From: Leptospira montravelensis
Lineage (GTDB): Bacteria > Spirochaetota > Leptospiria > Leptospirales > Leptospiraceae
DNA: 64,000 nucleotides
Direction of reading: 5' to 3'
NCBI RefSeq assembly: GCF_004770045.1
Contig: NZ_RQFO01000004.1
Location: 1,047,501 to 1,111,500 of the forward strand
Below the pieces are notes generated by a model, which saw nothing but the letters and a program-made list of their open reading frames with translations, had not been told where the DNA came from and did not search any database. Position 1 is the stretch's first letter. Each line of letters begins with the position of its first letter. The position numbers and the translations under genes were made by a program. This document shows positions 27,073 to 35,954 of this stretch, one piece after another.

Positions 27073-27665
27073 TGGTTTTTAAAAAATATCCTATTTTCTT
27101 AAACTTAGAAAACAAAAACATTCTCATCGTAGGTGGTGGGAATGCATGTTTGGAAAAACTGTATGGATTAGAGTTTACAGGTGCAAAACTCCATGTAATC
27201 TCCATTGACTTTAGCGATGATGTTCAAATTTTTTTAAATAAATACCCTGATATATCCGCTGAAAAACGTGCAGTTAAAGAAGAAGATTTAAATCATCGAG
27301 ATATTATTTTTTTAGCAACGAGTGATTCCGAAACCAACAAAAACTTTCGTAAAATTGCGAAAGAAAAAGGAATTTGGGTAAACTCAGTGGATGATCCAAA
27401 AAATTGCGATTTTTATTCTTCCTCAACTGTAACGGTAGGCCCGGTTCAATTTGCCATATCTACTGATGGAAAATTTGCAGGTGTATCTTCTACACTCCGC
27501 AAACTTTTTGAAGAAATTCTACCAGAGGAAGATCATGAACTAATGGAAACTATTTTTGAAATGAGAAGGAACTTAAAAGAAATCCTTCCCGATCAAAATG
27601 AAAGAAGACTTGCTCTAAAAGAAATCATTCGAAACTTAAATTCCAAATATTTTCATAAATCCTAA
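27072..27665 (+). CDS. Precorrin-2 dehydrogenase / probable sirohydrochlorin ferrochelatase
   Basis: Homologue of Met8p and of the N-terminal part of CysG: oxidises precorrin-2 with NAD and inserts iron to give sirohaem. The 197 residues begin with a Rossmann fold (KNILIVGGGNACLEKLYGLEFTGA). They also contain NSVDDPKNCDFYSSSTVTVGPVQFAISTDGKF, the conserved segment with the catalytic aspartate region. It starts at the last base of the cobA stop (TAATG), so the two are coupled. The 3' end overlaps the convergent lipoprotein gene by four bases. A separate SirB-type chelatase is not in the window, so this protein probably performs both steps. Confidence 0.9.
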   Translation: MVFKKYPIFLNLENKNILIVGGGNACLEKLYGLEFTGAKLHVISIDFSDDVQIFLNKYPDISAEKRAVKEEDLNHRDIIFLATSDSETNKNFRKIAKEKGIWVNSVDDPKNCDFYSSSTVTVGPVQFAISTDGKFAGVSSTLRKLFEEILPEEDHELMETIFEMRRNLKEILPDQNERRLALKEIIRNLNSKYFHKS

Positions 27666-28267
27666 TCCGAATCTGGAAAAACCTGAACTGTTGTTAACTG
27701 GTGTTCATTTGCCCACACAGAGTGTAAAGGAATATTCACAACCATTTTATCTGAGCTATCCAACCTAACTGTCCATTCACCTGGAGTTCTAGGTTCGGCA
27801 AATTTTACTTTTTTTATAGGAAAGGGAAACTGGATTTCAAACTGAATGAATTCAACTAAAGTATTAAAACGTAATAAATCATCTCTTTGTTTTGCTTCAT
27901 TCAAAATAGTATCAATTTCTGTTTTGTTAATTTCCAATGCTTTGAGTAAGGGCGAGGATTGGCTTGTATCCACGACCAATTGGATTTCCTGGGTTTTGTC
28001 TTCTGTAAATTCAATGAAACGAAAACCCGGCGGAAGGATATGAGTATAATGGGAAAACTTGTAAGCTCTTTCTTTAATAGAAATTTCTAATTCCCCGACA
28101 GGCACAAGGCCTGAACCAAAAAACATTCCAGAAGGTTTTTTGGTTATTTTTTTTTGGTATAAAACCAAATCTCCAGAAAGATCTGGTCGAATCTTTATTT
28201 TAATATTCCCACCGGCACAGGCACAAAACAATAGGCAGAAAATTAAGGTTGGTGGTATCAGTTTCAT
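27662..28267 (-). CDS. Putative lipoprotein of unknown function
   Basis: A 201-residue protein with a short positively charged start, a hydrophobic core and cysteines at 15 and 17 (LLFCACAGG), giving a lipoprotein signal with Cys17 as likely lipidation site; spirochaetal lipoboxes are loosely defined. The mature part is mixed beta with KIKIRPDLSGDLVLY and a C-terminal beta-rich region. I recognise no domain. It is transcribed away from the NERD gene, with 43 bases between the starts. Probably a genus-restricted envelope protein. Confidence 0.6.
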   Translation of the reverse strand: MKLIPPTLIFCLLFCACAGGNIKIKIRPDLSGDLVLYQKKITKKPSGMFFGSGLVPVGELEISIKERAYKFSHYTHILPPGFRFIEFTEDKTQEIQLVVDTSQSSPLLKALEINKTEIDTILNEAKQRDDLLRFNTLVEFIQFEIQFPFPIKKVKFAEPRTPGEWTVRLDSSDKMVVNIPLHSVWANEHQLTTVQVFPDSD

Positions 28268-28310
28268 ATCACCAATGAAAACCTTGGTGCCCAGTTTACA
28301 GAACTAAAAA

Positions 28311-29870
28311 ATGATTTACCCAAAACAGTTTCACGGAAAAGCGAAAGACGTTTCGCTCGAATCCCATTTTTACCATCGTTTTTCAAAAGAAATTCGTATC
28401 CCATGTAATATTTATTATTCCCTTACCCTCATCACACCTGATGTTCCTATGCGAGAAATTGACTTTCTTGTGGTATCACCTTACGGGGTCATCACCATTG
28501 AATTAAAAAATGGAAAATGGAGAGAAAAAAAAGGTGAGTGGGAATTTTATAACGTACGAGCCAGAGAATGGAATCCGGTAGAAGGTAAGTCCTATTCCAA
28601 TCCCATAGAACAAGTACAAACGCAAAGAGATTTGATTCGTGAATTTTTTAAAAATCACAACCAACTCACTGATTTATTCCCAGCAGATTATTATGATAGT
28701 GCAATTTTCTTTTTAAAAAACGAAAGAAAAGAATTTCACCTACCAAATGATAGACATCTGTATGTGTTTGGTGGCAAAGAAGTAGAGGATGATGTAAATT
28801 TAAATTCTGTACTCGAATCGATTCTATTTCGTTATAACAGGGAACCTCTACCAGAATCGGTCTTAATAAAAGCACATGAAATCATTAAAAAGAATTTAAA
28901 TTTCTTTCAAACATTTCGTTCCCAGAAAGAAAAAGAAGAAGAGAATTTATTATTTTTCACCAAAGAACAATTTCAATTGGTGGAAGGTATTAGTAACCAT
29001 TCGCATAATTTAGTTTTCGGTAGCACAGGTTCAGGCAAATCGATACTCGCAGGAGAGTTAGCCATACAAAATGCACGTGTTGGCAAAAAAGTATTATTAT
29101 GGCAAGGAGCCAAAGCACTATACGAAATTTGGAAAGAAGAGTTAGAAAATATCCCTGAAAAATCAAATATCGACCTCATTTCAAACATAAATGAAATCAA
29201 CCATAACCATTTTGATCTTCTGATCGCCGACGGGATCGAAGACATCTTGGACCAATCACCGGAAAAGGAAGTATTTTTATATTTATCAAAGTATTTTTGG
29301 GAAAATAAAAATTGGATCCTTTTTATTTCGAGAAGATTTAAATATTTAGAATCTCCCATGTTAGATTATTGGAATTCCTTATCTCGGCATGTTTGGGATA
29401 TCAAACGAAATATTCGCAACTCACCTGAAATTGTAAATTTTGCAAACTCATTACTAAATGATTTTTCTGAATCGCCTATCCAAAGTAATCTTTCGGATAT
29501 CCAATTTATAAAGGCGGATGAAGACCTAACAGACCAAATTCGATGGTGTTATGGATATGCTAAAAAAGTATTGGAAGTAGAAAATGATCAAATAGTTGTA
29601 ATTTACAAATCGGAAGAATCAATATCTCAAAATGGATTAAAACAATTTTTAGATGAAAATGGGATGCGAAACTATTCCGCTAAAGAATTCTCCGGAATGG
29701 AAGAAACATGTGGAATCATCGTTGGTTATGAAAATTGGGACAAAATAGAAACTAGAACCTCTCTTGCAGAAACCATTTTAAAAATTAGAAGTTTAATTTG
29801 TGTATTTTACCCACCTAATGAAGAAGAGGTGATTCAATCTATTTTAAAAAAAGGTGACTCTGGCCCGTAA
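28311..29870 (+). CDS. NERD nuclease-related domain fused to P-loop (DUF2075/UvrD-like) NTPase
   Basis: A 519-residue protein. Residues 1-120 contain a NERD domain with EIDFLVVSPYGVITIELKNG, where Asp51, Glu64 and Lys66 match the D...ExK nuclease-like core. Residues about 215-519 form an NTPase: Walker A GSTGSGKS (237-244), Walker B-like HFDLLIADGIEDI, and a C-terminal region like the end of superfamily 1 helicases. The helicase motifs after Walker B are poorly preserved. It is likely a DNA- or RNA-acting enzyme in repair or defence; the role is unproven. The stop codon lies 16 bases inside the antisense RNase P RNA gene, so the last five codons are constrained by both. Confidence 0.75.
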   Translation: MIYPKQFHGKAKDVSLESHFYHRFSKEIRIPCNIYYSLTLITPDVPMREIDFLVVSPYGVITIELKNGKWREKKGEWEFYNVRAREWNPVEGKSYSNPIEQVQTQRDLIREFFKNHNQLTDLFPADYYDSAIFFLKNERKEFHLPNDRHLYVFGGKEVEDDVNLNSVLESILFRYNREPLPESVLIKAHEIIKKNLNFFQTFRSQKEKEEENLLFFTKEQFQLVEGISNHSHNLVFGSTGSGKSILAGELAIQNARVGKKVLLWQGAKALYEIWKEELENIPEKSNIDLISNINEINHNHFDLLIADGIEDILDQSPEKEVFLYLSKYFWENKNWILFISRRFKYLESPMLDYWNSLSRHVWDIKRNIRNSPEIVNFANSLLNDFSESPIQSNLSDIQFIKADEDLTDQIRWCYGYAKKVLEVENDQIVVIYKSEESISQNGLKQFLDENGMRNYSAKEFSGMEETCGIIVGYENWDKIETRTSLAETILKIRSLICVFYPPNEEEVIQSILKKGDSGP

Positions 29871-30201
29871 GCCGGATTCTGTTTTATGCGATCATTTATC
29901 TGATGCTCTCTACCCACAACCTGGCGGGACAAACTCATAACGGTTGTTTACTTGAGATTGCACATCGGAGGGTTTACCATGCCCCTATTTTTACAAATAG
30001 AGCGGTGGGCTCTTACCCCACCCTTTCACCCTTACCTACCTAAGTAGGCGGTTTGCTTTCTGTTGCACTTTCCGTCTCCTGATCTTCATTTCTGAAAACC
30101 AAAAGCCCAAGCATTACTCGGTCCAATTGTCCCCTAGTGTCCGGACTTTCCTCCCCTTTCTCTCCAGAAGGAGAAAAAAAGGCGATCGCTCGGCCAGAGT
30201 C
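29855..30201 (-). ncRNA. rnpB: RNase P RNA (bacterial class A)
   Basis: The catalytic RNA that trims 5' leaders from tRNA precursors. On the minus strand the conserved elements occur in order: GAGGAAAGTCCGGAC, ACAGAAAGCAAACCGCC, GGTAAGGGTGAAAGGGTG, GGTAAGAGCCCACC, and AACAGAATCCGGCTTA near the 3' end. The ends were set by helix P1: GACTCTGGCC (30201-30192) pairs perfectly with GGCCAGAGTC (29864-29855). The length is about 347 bases. Its 3' 16 bases overlap the end of the convergent NERD gene. True ends may differ by a few bases. Confidence 0.95.
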
Positions 30202-30305
30202 AGTTTCATTGGAAAGTCCACCCCATAACCGTCTATGAGTATTTCATTCCCTTGGCACAAAATATGCAATCTTTCATAGAACGGAGTCAGTGAGGCACGT
30301 CTTGT

Positions 30306-30752
30306 ATGATCAAATACCAAATTGCTATACTTTTCATCATTTCTTTTGGTTTGCATGCAAATCCCATTTTAGATGAACCAGCAGAGGATATCCTTAGGGC
30401 GGTTCGTTTGTCTCGCATTCCCACTGTCATCAACAGTTTAGAAGAAAGGGCCATTCAAAAAATGGAATCCAACGATTTACTTTCGGCAAGGGAAGATTTA
30501 AAAAAAGCCATCCAATTAAAACATGCCATTGGTATGAAAGAATCGGAAGGAAACGCAAGCCTTCTATTACAAATCTCTAAATTAGAATCACGTCTTGGGA
30601 ATCGTTGTGAAGCCAACCAATATTCGCATCTAGCCAAAAGGATTGCCCTTCGTATTGGAGTTAATTTGGGAGCGGTAGCACTCGAACGCGCAAACCTATC
30701 CGAAACAAGAAAACCCGACGGATGTATTGAAGTATCTTGGTTAAAAGAATAA
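30306..30752 (+). CDS. Small secreted helical-repeat protein, unknown function
   Basis: A 148-residue protein with an N-terminal signal peptide (IAILFIISFGLHA, likely cleavage before NPILDEP) and a mature part made of helices resembling two or three TPR-like hairpins (LLSAREDLKKAIQLKHAIG and LGNRCEANQYSHLAKRIALR). Two cysteines in the mature part could form a disulfide. GAGG lies ten bases before the ATG. It is divergent from rnpB. Not recognised beyond this; probably periplasmic. Confidence 0.6.
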   Translation: MIKYQIAILFIISFGLHANPILDEPAEDILRAVRLSRIPTVINSLEERAIQKMESNDLLSAREDLKKAIQLKHAIGMKESEGNASLLLQISKLESRLGNRCEANQYSHLAKRIALRIGVNLGAVALERANLSETRKPDGCIEVSWLKE

Positions 30753-30785
30753 ATCCGAATCAGAAATAATCATACCATCACGAAA

Positions 30786-30820
30786 GATCCAGTCTCAGTT
30801 TTTACAAACCTTCCTGGATC
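30786..30820. terminator. Possible hairpin between two convergent genes
   Basis: GATCCAG (30786-30792) and CTGGATC (30814-30820) form a perfect 7-base inverted repeat with a 21-base loop in the 84 bases between the small secreted protein gene and msrB. Neither side has a convincing T run, so it is a weak candidate for a shared terminator. Confidence 0.25.
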
Positions 30821-30836
30821 ATTTCACTCTAACGGC

Positions 30837-31220
30837 TTAAGATTCCTTTTCAAACTTTAAAGAAGCTGAATTCACACAATACCTGAGTCCTGTTGGTTTA
30901 GGTCCATCAGGAAAAACATGTCCCAGATGTGCTCCACAGTTTTTACAATGGATTTCTGTTCTGACCATTCCATGACTTTGGTCTTTCTCAGTTGCGACAG
31001 CTTCCGCTTTTACAGGTTCGTAATAACTGGGCCAACCACTACCGGAATCATACTTAGCCTGAGAAGAAAATAATTTTTCACCACAACAAATACATAAGTA
31101 TATTCCTTTTTCTTTATGTTCATAGTATTCACCAGTAAACGGACGTTCGGTGCCTTTTTCACGAGTGACTTGGTATTGTAAGGGAGTGAGTTTTTCTTTC
31201 CAATTTTCTTCGTTCATCAT
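30837..31220 (-). CDS. msrB: Peptide-methionine (R)-S-oxide reductase
   Basis: MsrB repairs oxidised methionine (R form) in proteins. The 127-residue protein is a complete single-domain MsrB. Zinc ligands are Cys43/Cys46 (CICC) and Cys92/Cys95 (CKNC), the substrate motif is [11 protein letters not shown], and the catalytic cysteine is Cys115 in RYCVNS. There is no signal peptide, so it is cytoplasmic. AGGA lies upstream of a double ATG; either could be used. Divergent from the hem operon, whose hem box lies between the two genes and could affect msrB as well. Confidence 0.95.
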   Translation of the reverse strand: MMNEENWKEKLTPLQYQVTREKGTERPFTGEYYEHKEKGIYLCICCGEKLFSSQAKYDSGSGWPSYYEPVKAEAVATEKDQSHGMVRTEIHCKNCGAHLGHVFPDGPKPTGLRYCVNSASLKFEKES

Positions 31221-31279
31221 ATACCATTCCTAATTAATTGAGACTAAGTTTCAATATCATATTTTATTTTTTTAGATAC

Positions 31280-31320
31280 TGACAATCTTGTGACAGTTGG
31301 GAGCTTGTATTTGATAGAAT
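31280..31320 (+). promoter_or_regulatory. Hem box and promoter of the haem operon
   Basis: TGACA-ATCTTG-TGACA (31280-31295) matches the TGACA-N6-TGACA hem box that I recall as the binding site of the leptospiral response regulator HemR upstream of the hemACBLENG operon. The second half-site sits where the -35 element belongs, and TAGAAT (31315-31320) is a good -10 element. With this geometry a bound regulator would block RNA polymerase. The predicted transcript start is at or next to the hemA ATG. Confidence 0.75.
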
Positions 31321-31326
31321 AAAATT

Positions 31327-32196
31327 ATGTGGTCAAACCTGATTCTATTACACTCAAATGATCCCATCAAAACTTTAGACGACTCCGGTCTAGAGATTTG
31401 GCAAACATGCCAAAGAACCATTGCGTTTGGAGACCGCAGACTCTTTCCCCTTTCGGAAACTGAAAGATTTTACAAAGGCCATGAAGTGTTTCATGGCTTC
31501 GAAGCTTACCGATTTTTATTAGAAGTAGTTTCTGGTTTACGATCCAAATTATTTGGGGAATCAGAAATCCAAGCCCAGTTCCGTGATCGATTCAGAGAAG
31601 ATAAAGTGAATGATTCTACCTTTGCTCTTTCTCTTTTAAGGCTGAGAGATCAAATTCTAGAACACACAAAACAAATTCGTTCCAAATATTTAACTGGGAT
31701 TGGTAGACAAACTTACGGTAGTGTCGCAGATTCCTATTTGCAAAAACATAAAACAGTCACCTTACTGGGAACAGGAAAACTTGCCACATCCATTCTTCCT
31801 TATCTTGTTTCCAAAAACAAAGAAGTTCGACTCATCGGACGAAACCAAACTAGAATGAGTGAATTACAAAAAGAATTCCCAATTACCACTTACCACTGGG
31901 AAGATTACAAACCTATTAACGAAGCGATTGTTATCGCATCTAGTTTTTTACCATTCAACTGGGAAACAATGATCGAAAATTCATCACTGATTTTAGATTT
32001 TCGTGAAATAGGTTTTACTGAACCAAAATACCAAAATTATATTCCTCTTTCCAAAATTTTGGGAGATTTGCAAGAAACCGATGAACAAATCCAATCAGTA
32101 AAAATAGACTTACAATTCTTTCTTACTGAACTCACTCGGGAAAGGGAGGAAGAACAAATACACATTATGAATGGATGGGAAGATTTACTTGTCTGA
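31327..32196 (+). CDS. hemA: Glutamyl-tRNA reductase, short form
   Basis: First enzyme of tetrapyrrole synthesis: reduces glutamyl-tRNA to glutamate-1-semialdehyde with NADPH. At 289 residues it is far shorter than the usual 410-450. Conserved elements remain: the catalytic Cys28 (WQTCQRT), GLRSKLFGESEIQAQ (70-84), and the NADPH-binding LLGTGKLATS. The C-terminal dimerisation helix domain is missing or reduced to about 40 residues. The start has no ribosome-binding site and lies close to the predicted transcript start. It overlaps hemC by 26 bases. Position at the head of the hem operon makes the assignment safe despite divergence. Confidence 0.9.
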   Translation: MWSNLILLHSNDPIKTLDDSGLEIWQTCQRTIAFGDRRLFPLSETERFYKGHEVFHGFEAYRFLLEVVSGLRSKLFGESEIQAQFRDRFREDKVNDSTFALSLLRLRDQILEHTKQIRSKYLTGIGRQTYGSVADSYLQKHKTVTLLGTGKLATSILPYLVSKNKEVRLIGRNQTRMSELQKEFPITTYHWEDYKPINEAIVIASSFLPFNWETMIENSSLILDFREIGFTEPKYQNYIPLSKILGDLQETDEQIQSVKIDLQFFLTELTREREEEQIHIMNGWEDLLV

Positions 32197-33724
32197 ACTG
32201 ATTAAAGTCGGAGGAAGATCCTCCCTACTCTCTCGAATTCAAATTTTTTCTGTCATCAAAGCTCTCCAGGAAAAAAACAAAACTAAAAACTTCCAACCAG
32301 TATTTCGGGAATCTGCCGGTGATAAGGATCTAAAAACTCCACTTTGGCAATTTGCAGGACAAGGAATTTTTACAAAAGATCTTCAAGAAGATTTATTAAA
32401 TCATAAAGTTGATATTGTCATCCATTCTTGGAAAGATATGGATCTAAAAGACAGAAAAGACACCATTCTTATACCGATTCTTCCTAGAGAAGATGTAAGA
32501 GATGTTTTATTATTTAAAAGAAATAAATGGATTTCGGCTCCAACAGATATCACAATTCTTACTTCTTCCCCTAGAAGAGAACATCATATAAAAGATTTTA
32601 TTAAAACTTTTTTTCCGACACCTATCAATACCTTTGATATTAAAATAGAATCTGTCAGAGGAAATATACAAACAAGACTAAGAAAGTATTTAGAACATGA
32701 AAACGGCGGTATCTTAGTCGCAAAAGCTGCCTTAGATCGAATTCTTGGATTTAAAGATGAAGAAAACTTAATTCCAGAATTACATGCAATTAAAAAACTA
32801 ATCAGCGAAACAATCAATCTTTCGTTGTTTATGGTTTTACCATCTTCGATTTTTCCAAGTGCACCTGCCCAAGGTGCTCTTTGTGCAGAGATACGAAAAG
32901 AAGACAAAGAATTAGAATCCATTCTTAGAGAAATCACAAACAAAGAAGCAGAACTCACTGCAAATGAAGAAAGAAAAATATTATCCAAATATGGCGGTGG
33001 TTGCCATCAGAAAATTGGAGTTTCTGTTTTAACAAGAGATTACGGAAAAATAACTTTTGTTAAAGGAGAGACCGAAAACGGACAAACTTTATTTTCTAAG
33101 GAGTTGTCTGGCGCTCCCGATTTGAGTTTCGATAAATCCGAAGTTTGGCCTCCCAATGCTAAAATGGCGGCAAGACAAAGAGAAAGGCTGACCTATTCTC
33201 TTCCCAAGGATGTAGACGTATTTGTTTCTAGAGGTTATGCTTTCCCACTCGATTTATCAGTAAACCCAACCAACCAAATCCTTTGGTCTGCAGGTCTTTC
33301 TACATGGAAAGATTTAGCACTTCGTGGATTTTGGGTCAATGGCACCTGTGATGGATTAGGTGAAAGTGAACCACCCATGATTGATTTACTTCTCGGAAGA
33401 GAAACCAATTTTGTGAAACTTACACATGTGGATTCAGATAAAAACAATAGTATCTATCCAGTCATTCCAACTTATTTTGTTTCGGCACCAGAAATCCCTG
33501 TTCCCTTTGATACTTCTAAAATTAAAGCAGCATATTGGCGCAGTGGATCCGAGTTTGATATAGTTACCAAACGGTTCCCGGAACTCCTGGATGTAATTCA
33601 TTTTGTGGGGCCTGGATCCACATTCAAAAAAATCAAACAGACAATAGGCGAAGAAGCTTCGAATCAAAGAGTATTCGTGTCATTGTCTTTTGATTCTTGG
33701 GTAGAAAGGTATATAAAACAATGA
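32171..33724 (+). CDS. hemC: Porphobilinogen deaminase with C-terminal extension (probable uroporphyrinogen-III synthase part)
   Basis: Residues 1 to about 315 are porphobilinogen deaminase, which joins four porphobilinogens: VGGRSSLLSR, IHSWKDMD, SSPRRE, RGNIQTRLRK and the dipyrromethane-attachment Cys278 in GGGCHQKIG. The remaining 200 residues are absent from ordinary HemC. Because no hemD is seen in an otherwise complete operon, this extension most likely supplies uroporphyrinogen-III synthase; I recall leptospiral HemC being described as such a bifunctional protein. The extension shows no strong HemD motif by eye, as is usual for that divergent family. It overlaps hemA by 26 bases and hemB by four. 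Confidence 0.9.
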   Translation: MDGKIYLSELIKVGGRSSLLSRIQIFSVIKALQEKNKTKNFQPVFRESAGDKDLKTPLWQFAGQGIFTKDLQEDLLNHKVDIVIHSWKDMDLKDRKDTILIPILPREDVRDVLLFKRNKWISAPTDITILTSSPRREHHIKDFIKTFFPTPINTFDIKIESVRGNIQTRLRKYLEHENGGILVAKAALDRILGFKDEENLIPELHAIKKLISETINLSLFMVLPSSIFPSAPAQGALCAEIRKEDKELESILREITNKEAELTANEERKILSKYGGGCHQKIGVSVLTRDYGKITFVKGETENGQTLFSKELSGAPDLSFDKSEVWPPNAKMAARQRERLTYSLPKDVDVFVSRGYAFPLDLSVNPTNQILWSAGLSTWKDLALRGFWVNGTCDGLGESEPPMIDLLLGRETNFVKLTHVDSDKNNSIYPVIPTYFVSAPEIPVPFDTSKIKAAYWRSGSEFDIVTKRFPELLDVIHFVGPGSTFKKIKQTIGEEASNQRVFVSLSFDSWVERYIKQ

Positions 33725-34674
33725 AAAAACAAACACTAAGATTACGTTCCAACCAATATTTAAGAAATTTAGGTGAAACAGGGTCACTCAATGTAAATAA
33801 AATGATCCAACCACTTTTTCTTGCTGAAGGCATTGAGGAAAAAGAACCAATCAAAGGTTTACCTGGAGTTTTTCGTGATACAGATAAGTCAATTCTCCAC
33901 CAAATTGAATCTGATTTAAAAGCTGGTGTATCTCAATTTTTATTATTTATGGTTCCGAAAGACAAATCGGATACAAGTTTTCCAAAGGACTTTTACCAAT
34001 CCAACATTAGTGTGATTAAAAAGAAATTCCCCGACATGTTTTTGTGGCTCGATACCTGTATTTGTTCGGTAACAACTACAGGACATTGTTGCCATTTTCA
34101 CAAATCAGGAAGTATTGATCTTGAATTAACGCTAAAACGATTGTCTGATTTGGCACTGATTTATGCGGATGCTGGGGCAGATGGAATTGCACCTAGCGAT
34201 ATGATGGATGGTCGAGTTGGTTCTCACAGAAAAATTCTAGATACTAACGGGCATTCAATGGTCCCTATCATGAGTTATTCGACAAAATTCAAAAGTAATT
34301 TTTATGGACCATTTCGAGGAGCGGCAGATTCCTCACCACAATTTGGTGATCGGAGTGGATACCAACTTGATGTAAGGGATCGTGATACAGCCATCCACAC
34401 ATCTCTTAGGGATAAAGAGGAAGGTGCTGACTTACTTATGGTAAAACCTGGAATGACTGCGATTGACCTCATTGGACCTATCAAAGAAAAAACAGGACTT
34501 CCTACTGGTGCTTACCAAGTCAGTGGAGAATATGCAAGTCTTGTGTATTTAGCTAAGGAAGGTTTTTTAAATTTCGAAGAAGGATTAAGAGAAACTTGGG
34601 ATGTCTTTAGAAGAGCTGGGTCTTCTTATTTAATTACATATGGTGCAAGAATTGCACAAAGGATTTATTCATGA
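33721..34674 (+). CDS. hemB: Porphobilinogen synthase (delta-aminolevulinate dehydratase)
   Basis: Condenses two 5-aminolevulinates to porphobilinogen. I start at the ATG at 33721 (MKKQTLRLR, 317 residues), which overlaps the hemC stop in the ATGA pattern of the operon; the longer frame from 33697 only reads into hemC. A zinc-type active site is visible as [14 protein letters not shown]. The Schiff-base lysines lie in [15 protein letters not shown] and MVKPGM, and [15 protein letters not shown] is the usual central segment. Overlaps hemL by four bases. Confidence 0.95.
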   Translation: MKKQTLRLRSNQYLRNLGETGSLNVNKMIQPLFLAEGIEEKEPIKGLPGVFRDTDKSILHQIESDLKAGVSQFLLFMVPKDKSDTSFPKDFYQSNISVIKKKFPDMFLWLDTCICSVTTTGHCCHFHKSGSIDLELTLKRLSDLALIYADAGADGIAPSDMMDGRVGSHRKILDTNGHSMVPIMSYSTKFKSNFYGPFRGAADSSPQFGDRSGYQLDVRDRDTAIHTSLRDKEEGADLLMVKPGMTAIDLIGPIKEKTGLPTGAYQVSGEYASLVYLAKEGFLNFEEGLRETWDVFRRAGSSYLITYGARIAQRIYS

Positions 34675-35954
34675 ACTCAGAAGAACTATTTATACGTTCC
34701 AAAAACGTGGTTCCCGGTGGAGTCCATAGTCCCGTTCGTTCCTTTGCCTCCGTTGGTGGGACACCTATTTTTTTTAGTGAAGCAAACGGCGCCTATCTAA
34801 AGTCAGTCGAAGGAAAAGAATATATCGATTATTGTTTGAGTTTTGGCCCACTTCTTTTTGGTCACAGACATCCAGAAATTCAAGAAGTAGTTGAAGATAC
34901 TGTAAGAAAGGCTTGGTCATTTGGAGCTTGTGAACCTTATTCCCTAGAACTAGCAGAGTTTATCACAAGTAAAATTCCTTGGGCCGAAAAAATCCGATTT
35001 GTGAACTCAGGAACAGAAGCAGTGATGAGTGCTCTTCGAGTTGCAAGAGCAGCCACAGGCCGAAGTAAAATTTTAAAATTTGACGGCTGTTACCACGGCC
35101 ATTTAGACCAACTGCTTGTAAAAGCCGGTTCTGGACTTGCCGGGCTCAGTTCGAGTGACAGTAAAGGAATTGGACCCGAAATCATTCAAAATACCCTTGT
35201 ACTACCGTTAGATGATGAAACTACTTTAGAAAATTTATTTTTAGAACAAGGAAAGGACATAGCTTGTCTTATCATTGAACCAATTCCCGCCAATTACGGC
35301 CTTCTTCCTCAGAGAACTGAATTCTTAAAAAAATGCAGGGAACTAACCACAAAATATGGAACCTTACTATTGTTTGATGAAGTAATCTCTGGATTTCGCG
35401 TTTCTTTCCAAGGAATGGCTGGACTTACTGGAATTGTCCCGGACCTCGTTTGTTACGGTAAAATTATAGGTGGAGGTTTTCCTGTAGGTGCCTATGCCGG
35501 TAAAAAAGACCTAATGGATTTAGTCGCACCCAGTGGTCCAGTTTACCAAGCGGGAACCTTATCAGCAAACCCGATTGGTATGCGAGCTGGTCTAAAAACT
35601 TTAACGAAAGCTTGGACTGAAAATCCATACCCTGAATTAGAATCAAAAACAAAACAATTAACTTCAGGGATATTAAAACATTTAGAAGAATCTGGAGATT
35701 CGAACTGGGAAGCCGTCACATTCGGAAGTCTTTTTTGGCTAAAGGGAAAAACAAAGGATCCTGTTCGCACCATAACATCAATTCCCAGTGACCACAAATC
35801 TAGGTTTGCTACATTTTTTCACAAACTCCTAAACCAAGGTGTATATCTTGCACCTAGCGGTTATGAGGTGGGATTTCTTTCAACAGTTCATACCGAAGAA
35901 ATTATAGAAGCCACTTTAAATAAAACCAAACAGGCATTAAAGGAAAAAAAATGA
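34671..35954 (+). CDS. hemL: Glutamate-1-semialdehyde 2,1-aminomutase
   Basis: Converts the HemA product to 5-aminolevulinate with pyridoxal phosphate. The 427-residue protein is of normal length. Motifs: [10 protein letters not shown] at the start, [21 protein letters not shown], the aspartate in [11 protein letters not shown], and the cofactor lysine in [16 protein letters not shown]. It confirms that the organism uses the C5 (glutamyl-tRNA) route, not ALA synthase. Start and stop overlap the neighbours by four bases each. Confidence 0.96.
   Translation: MNSEELFIRSKNVVPGGVHSPVRSFASVGGTPIFFSEANGAYLKSVEGKEYIDYCLSFGPLLFGHRHPEIQEVVEDTVRKAWSFGACEPYSLELAEFITSKIPWAEKIRFVNSGTEAVMSALRVARAATGRSKILKFDGCYHGHLDQLLVKAGSGLAGLSSSDSKGIGPEIIQNTLVLPLDDETTLENLFLEQGKDIACLIIEPIPANYGLLPQRTEFLKKCRELTTKYGTLLLFDEVISGFRVSFQGMAGLTGIVPDLVCYGKIIGGGFPVGAYAGKKDLMDLVAPSGPVYQAGTLSANPIGMRAGLKTLTKAWTENPYPELESKTKQLTSGILKHLEESGDSNWEAVTFGSLFWLKGKTKDPVRTITSIPSDHKSRFATFFHKLLNQGVYLAPSGYEVGFLSTVHTEEIIEATLNKTKQALKEKK

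Noticed and set aside
30114..30356. 80-residue reading frame on the minus strand
   Set aside because: It lies over the 5' half of the RNase P RNA gene and has no protein-like features.
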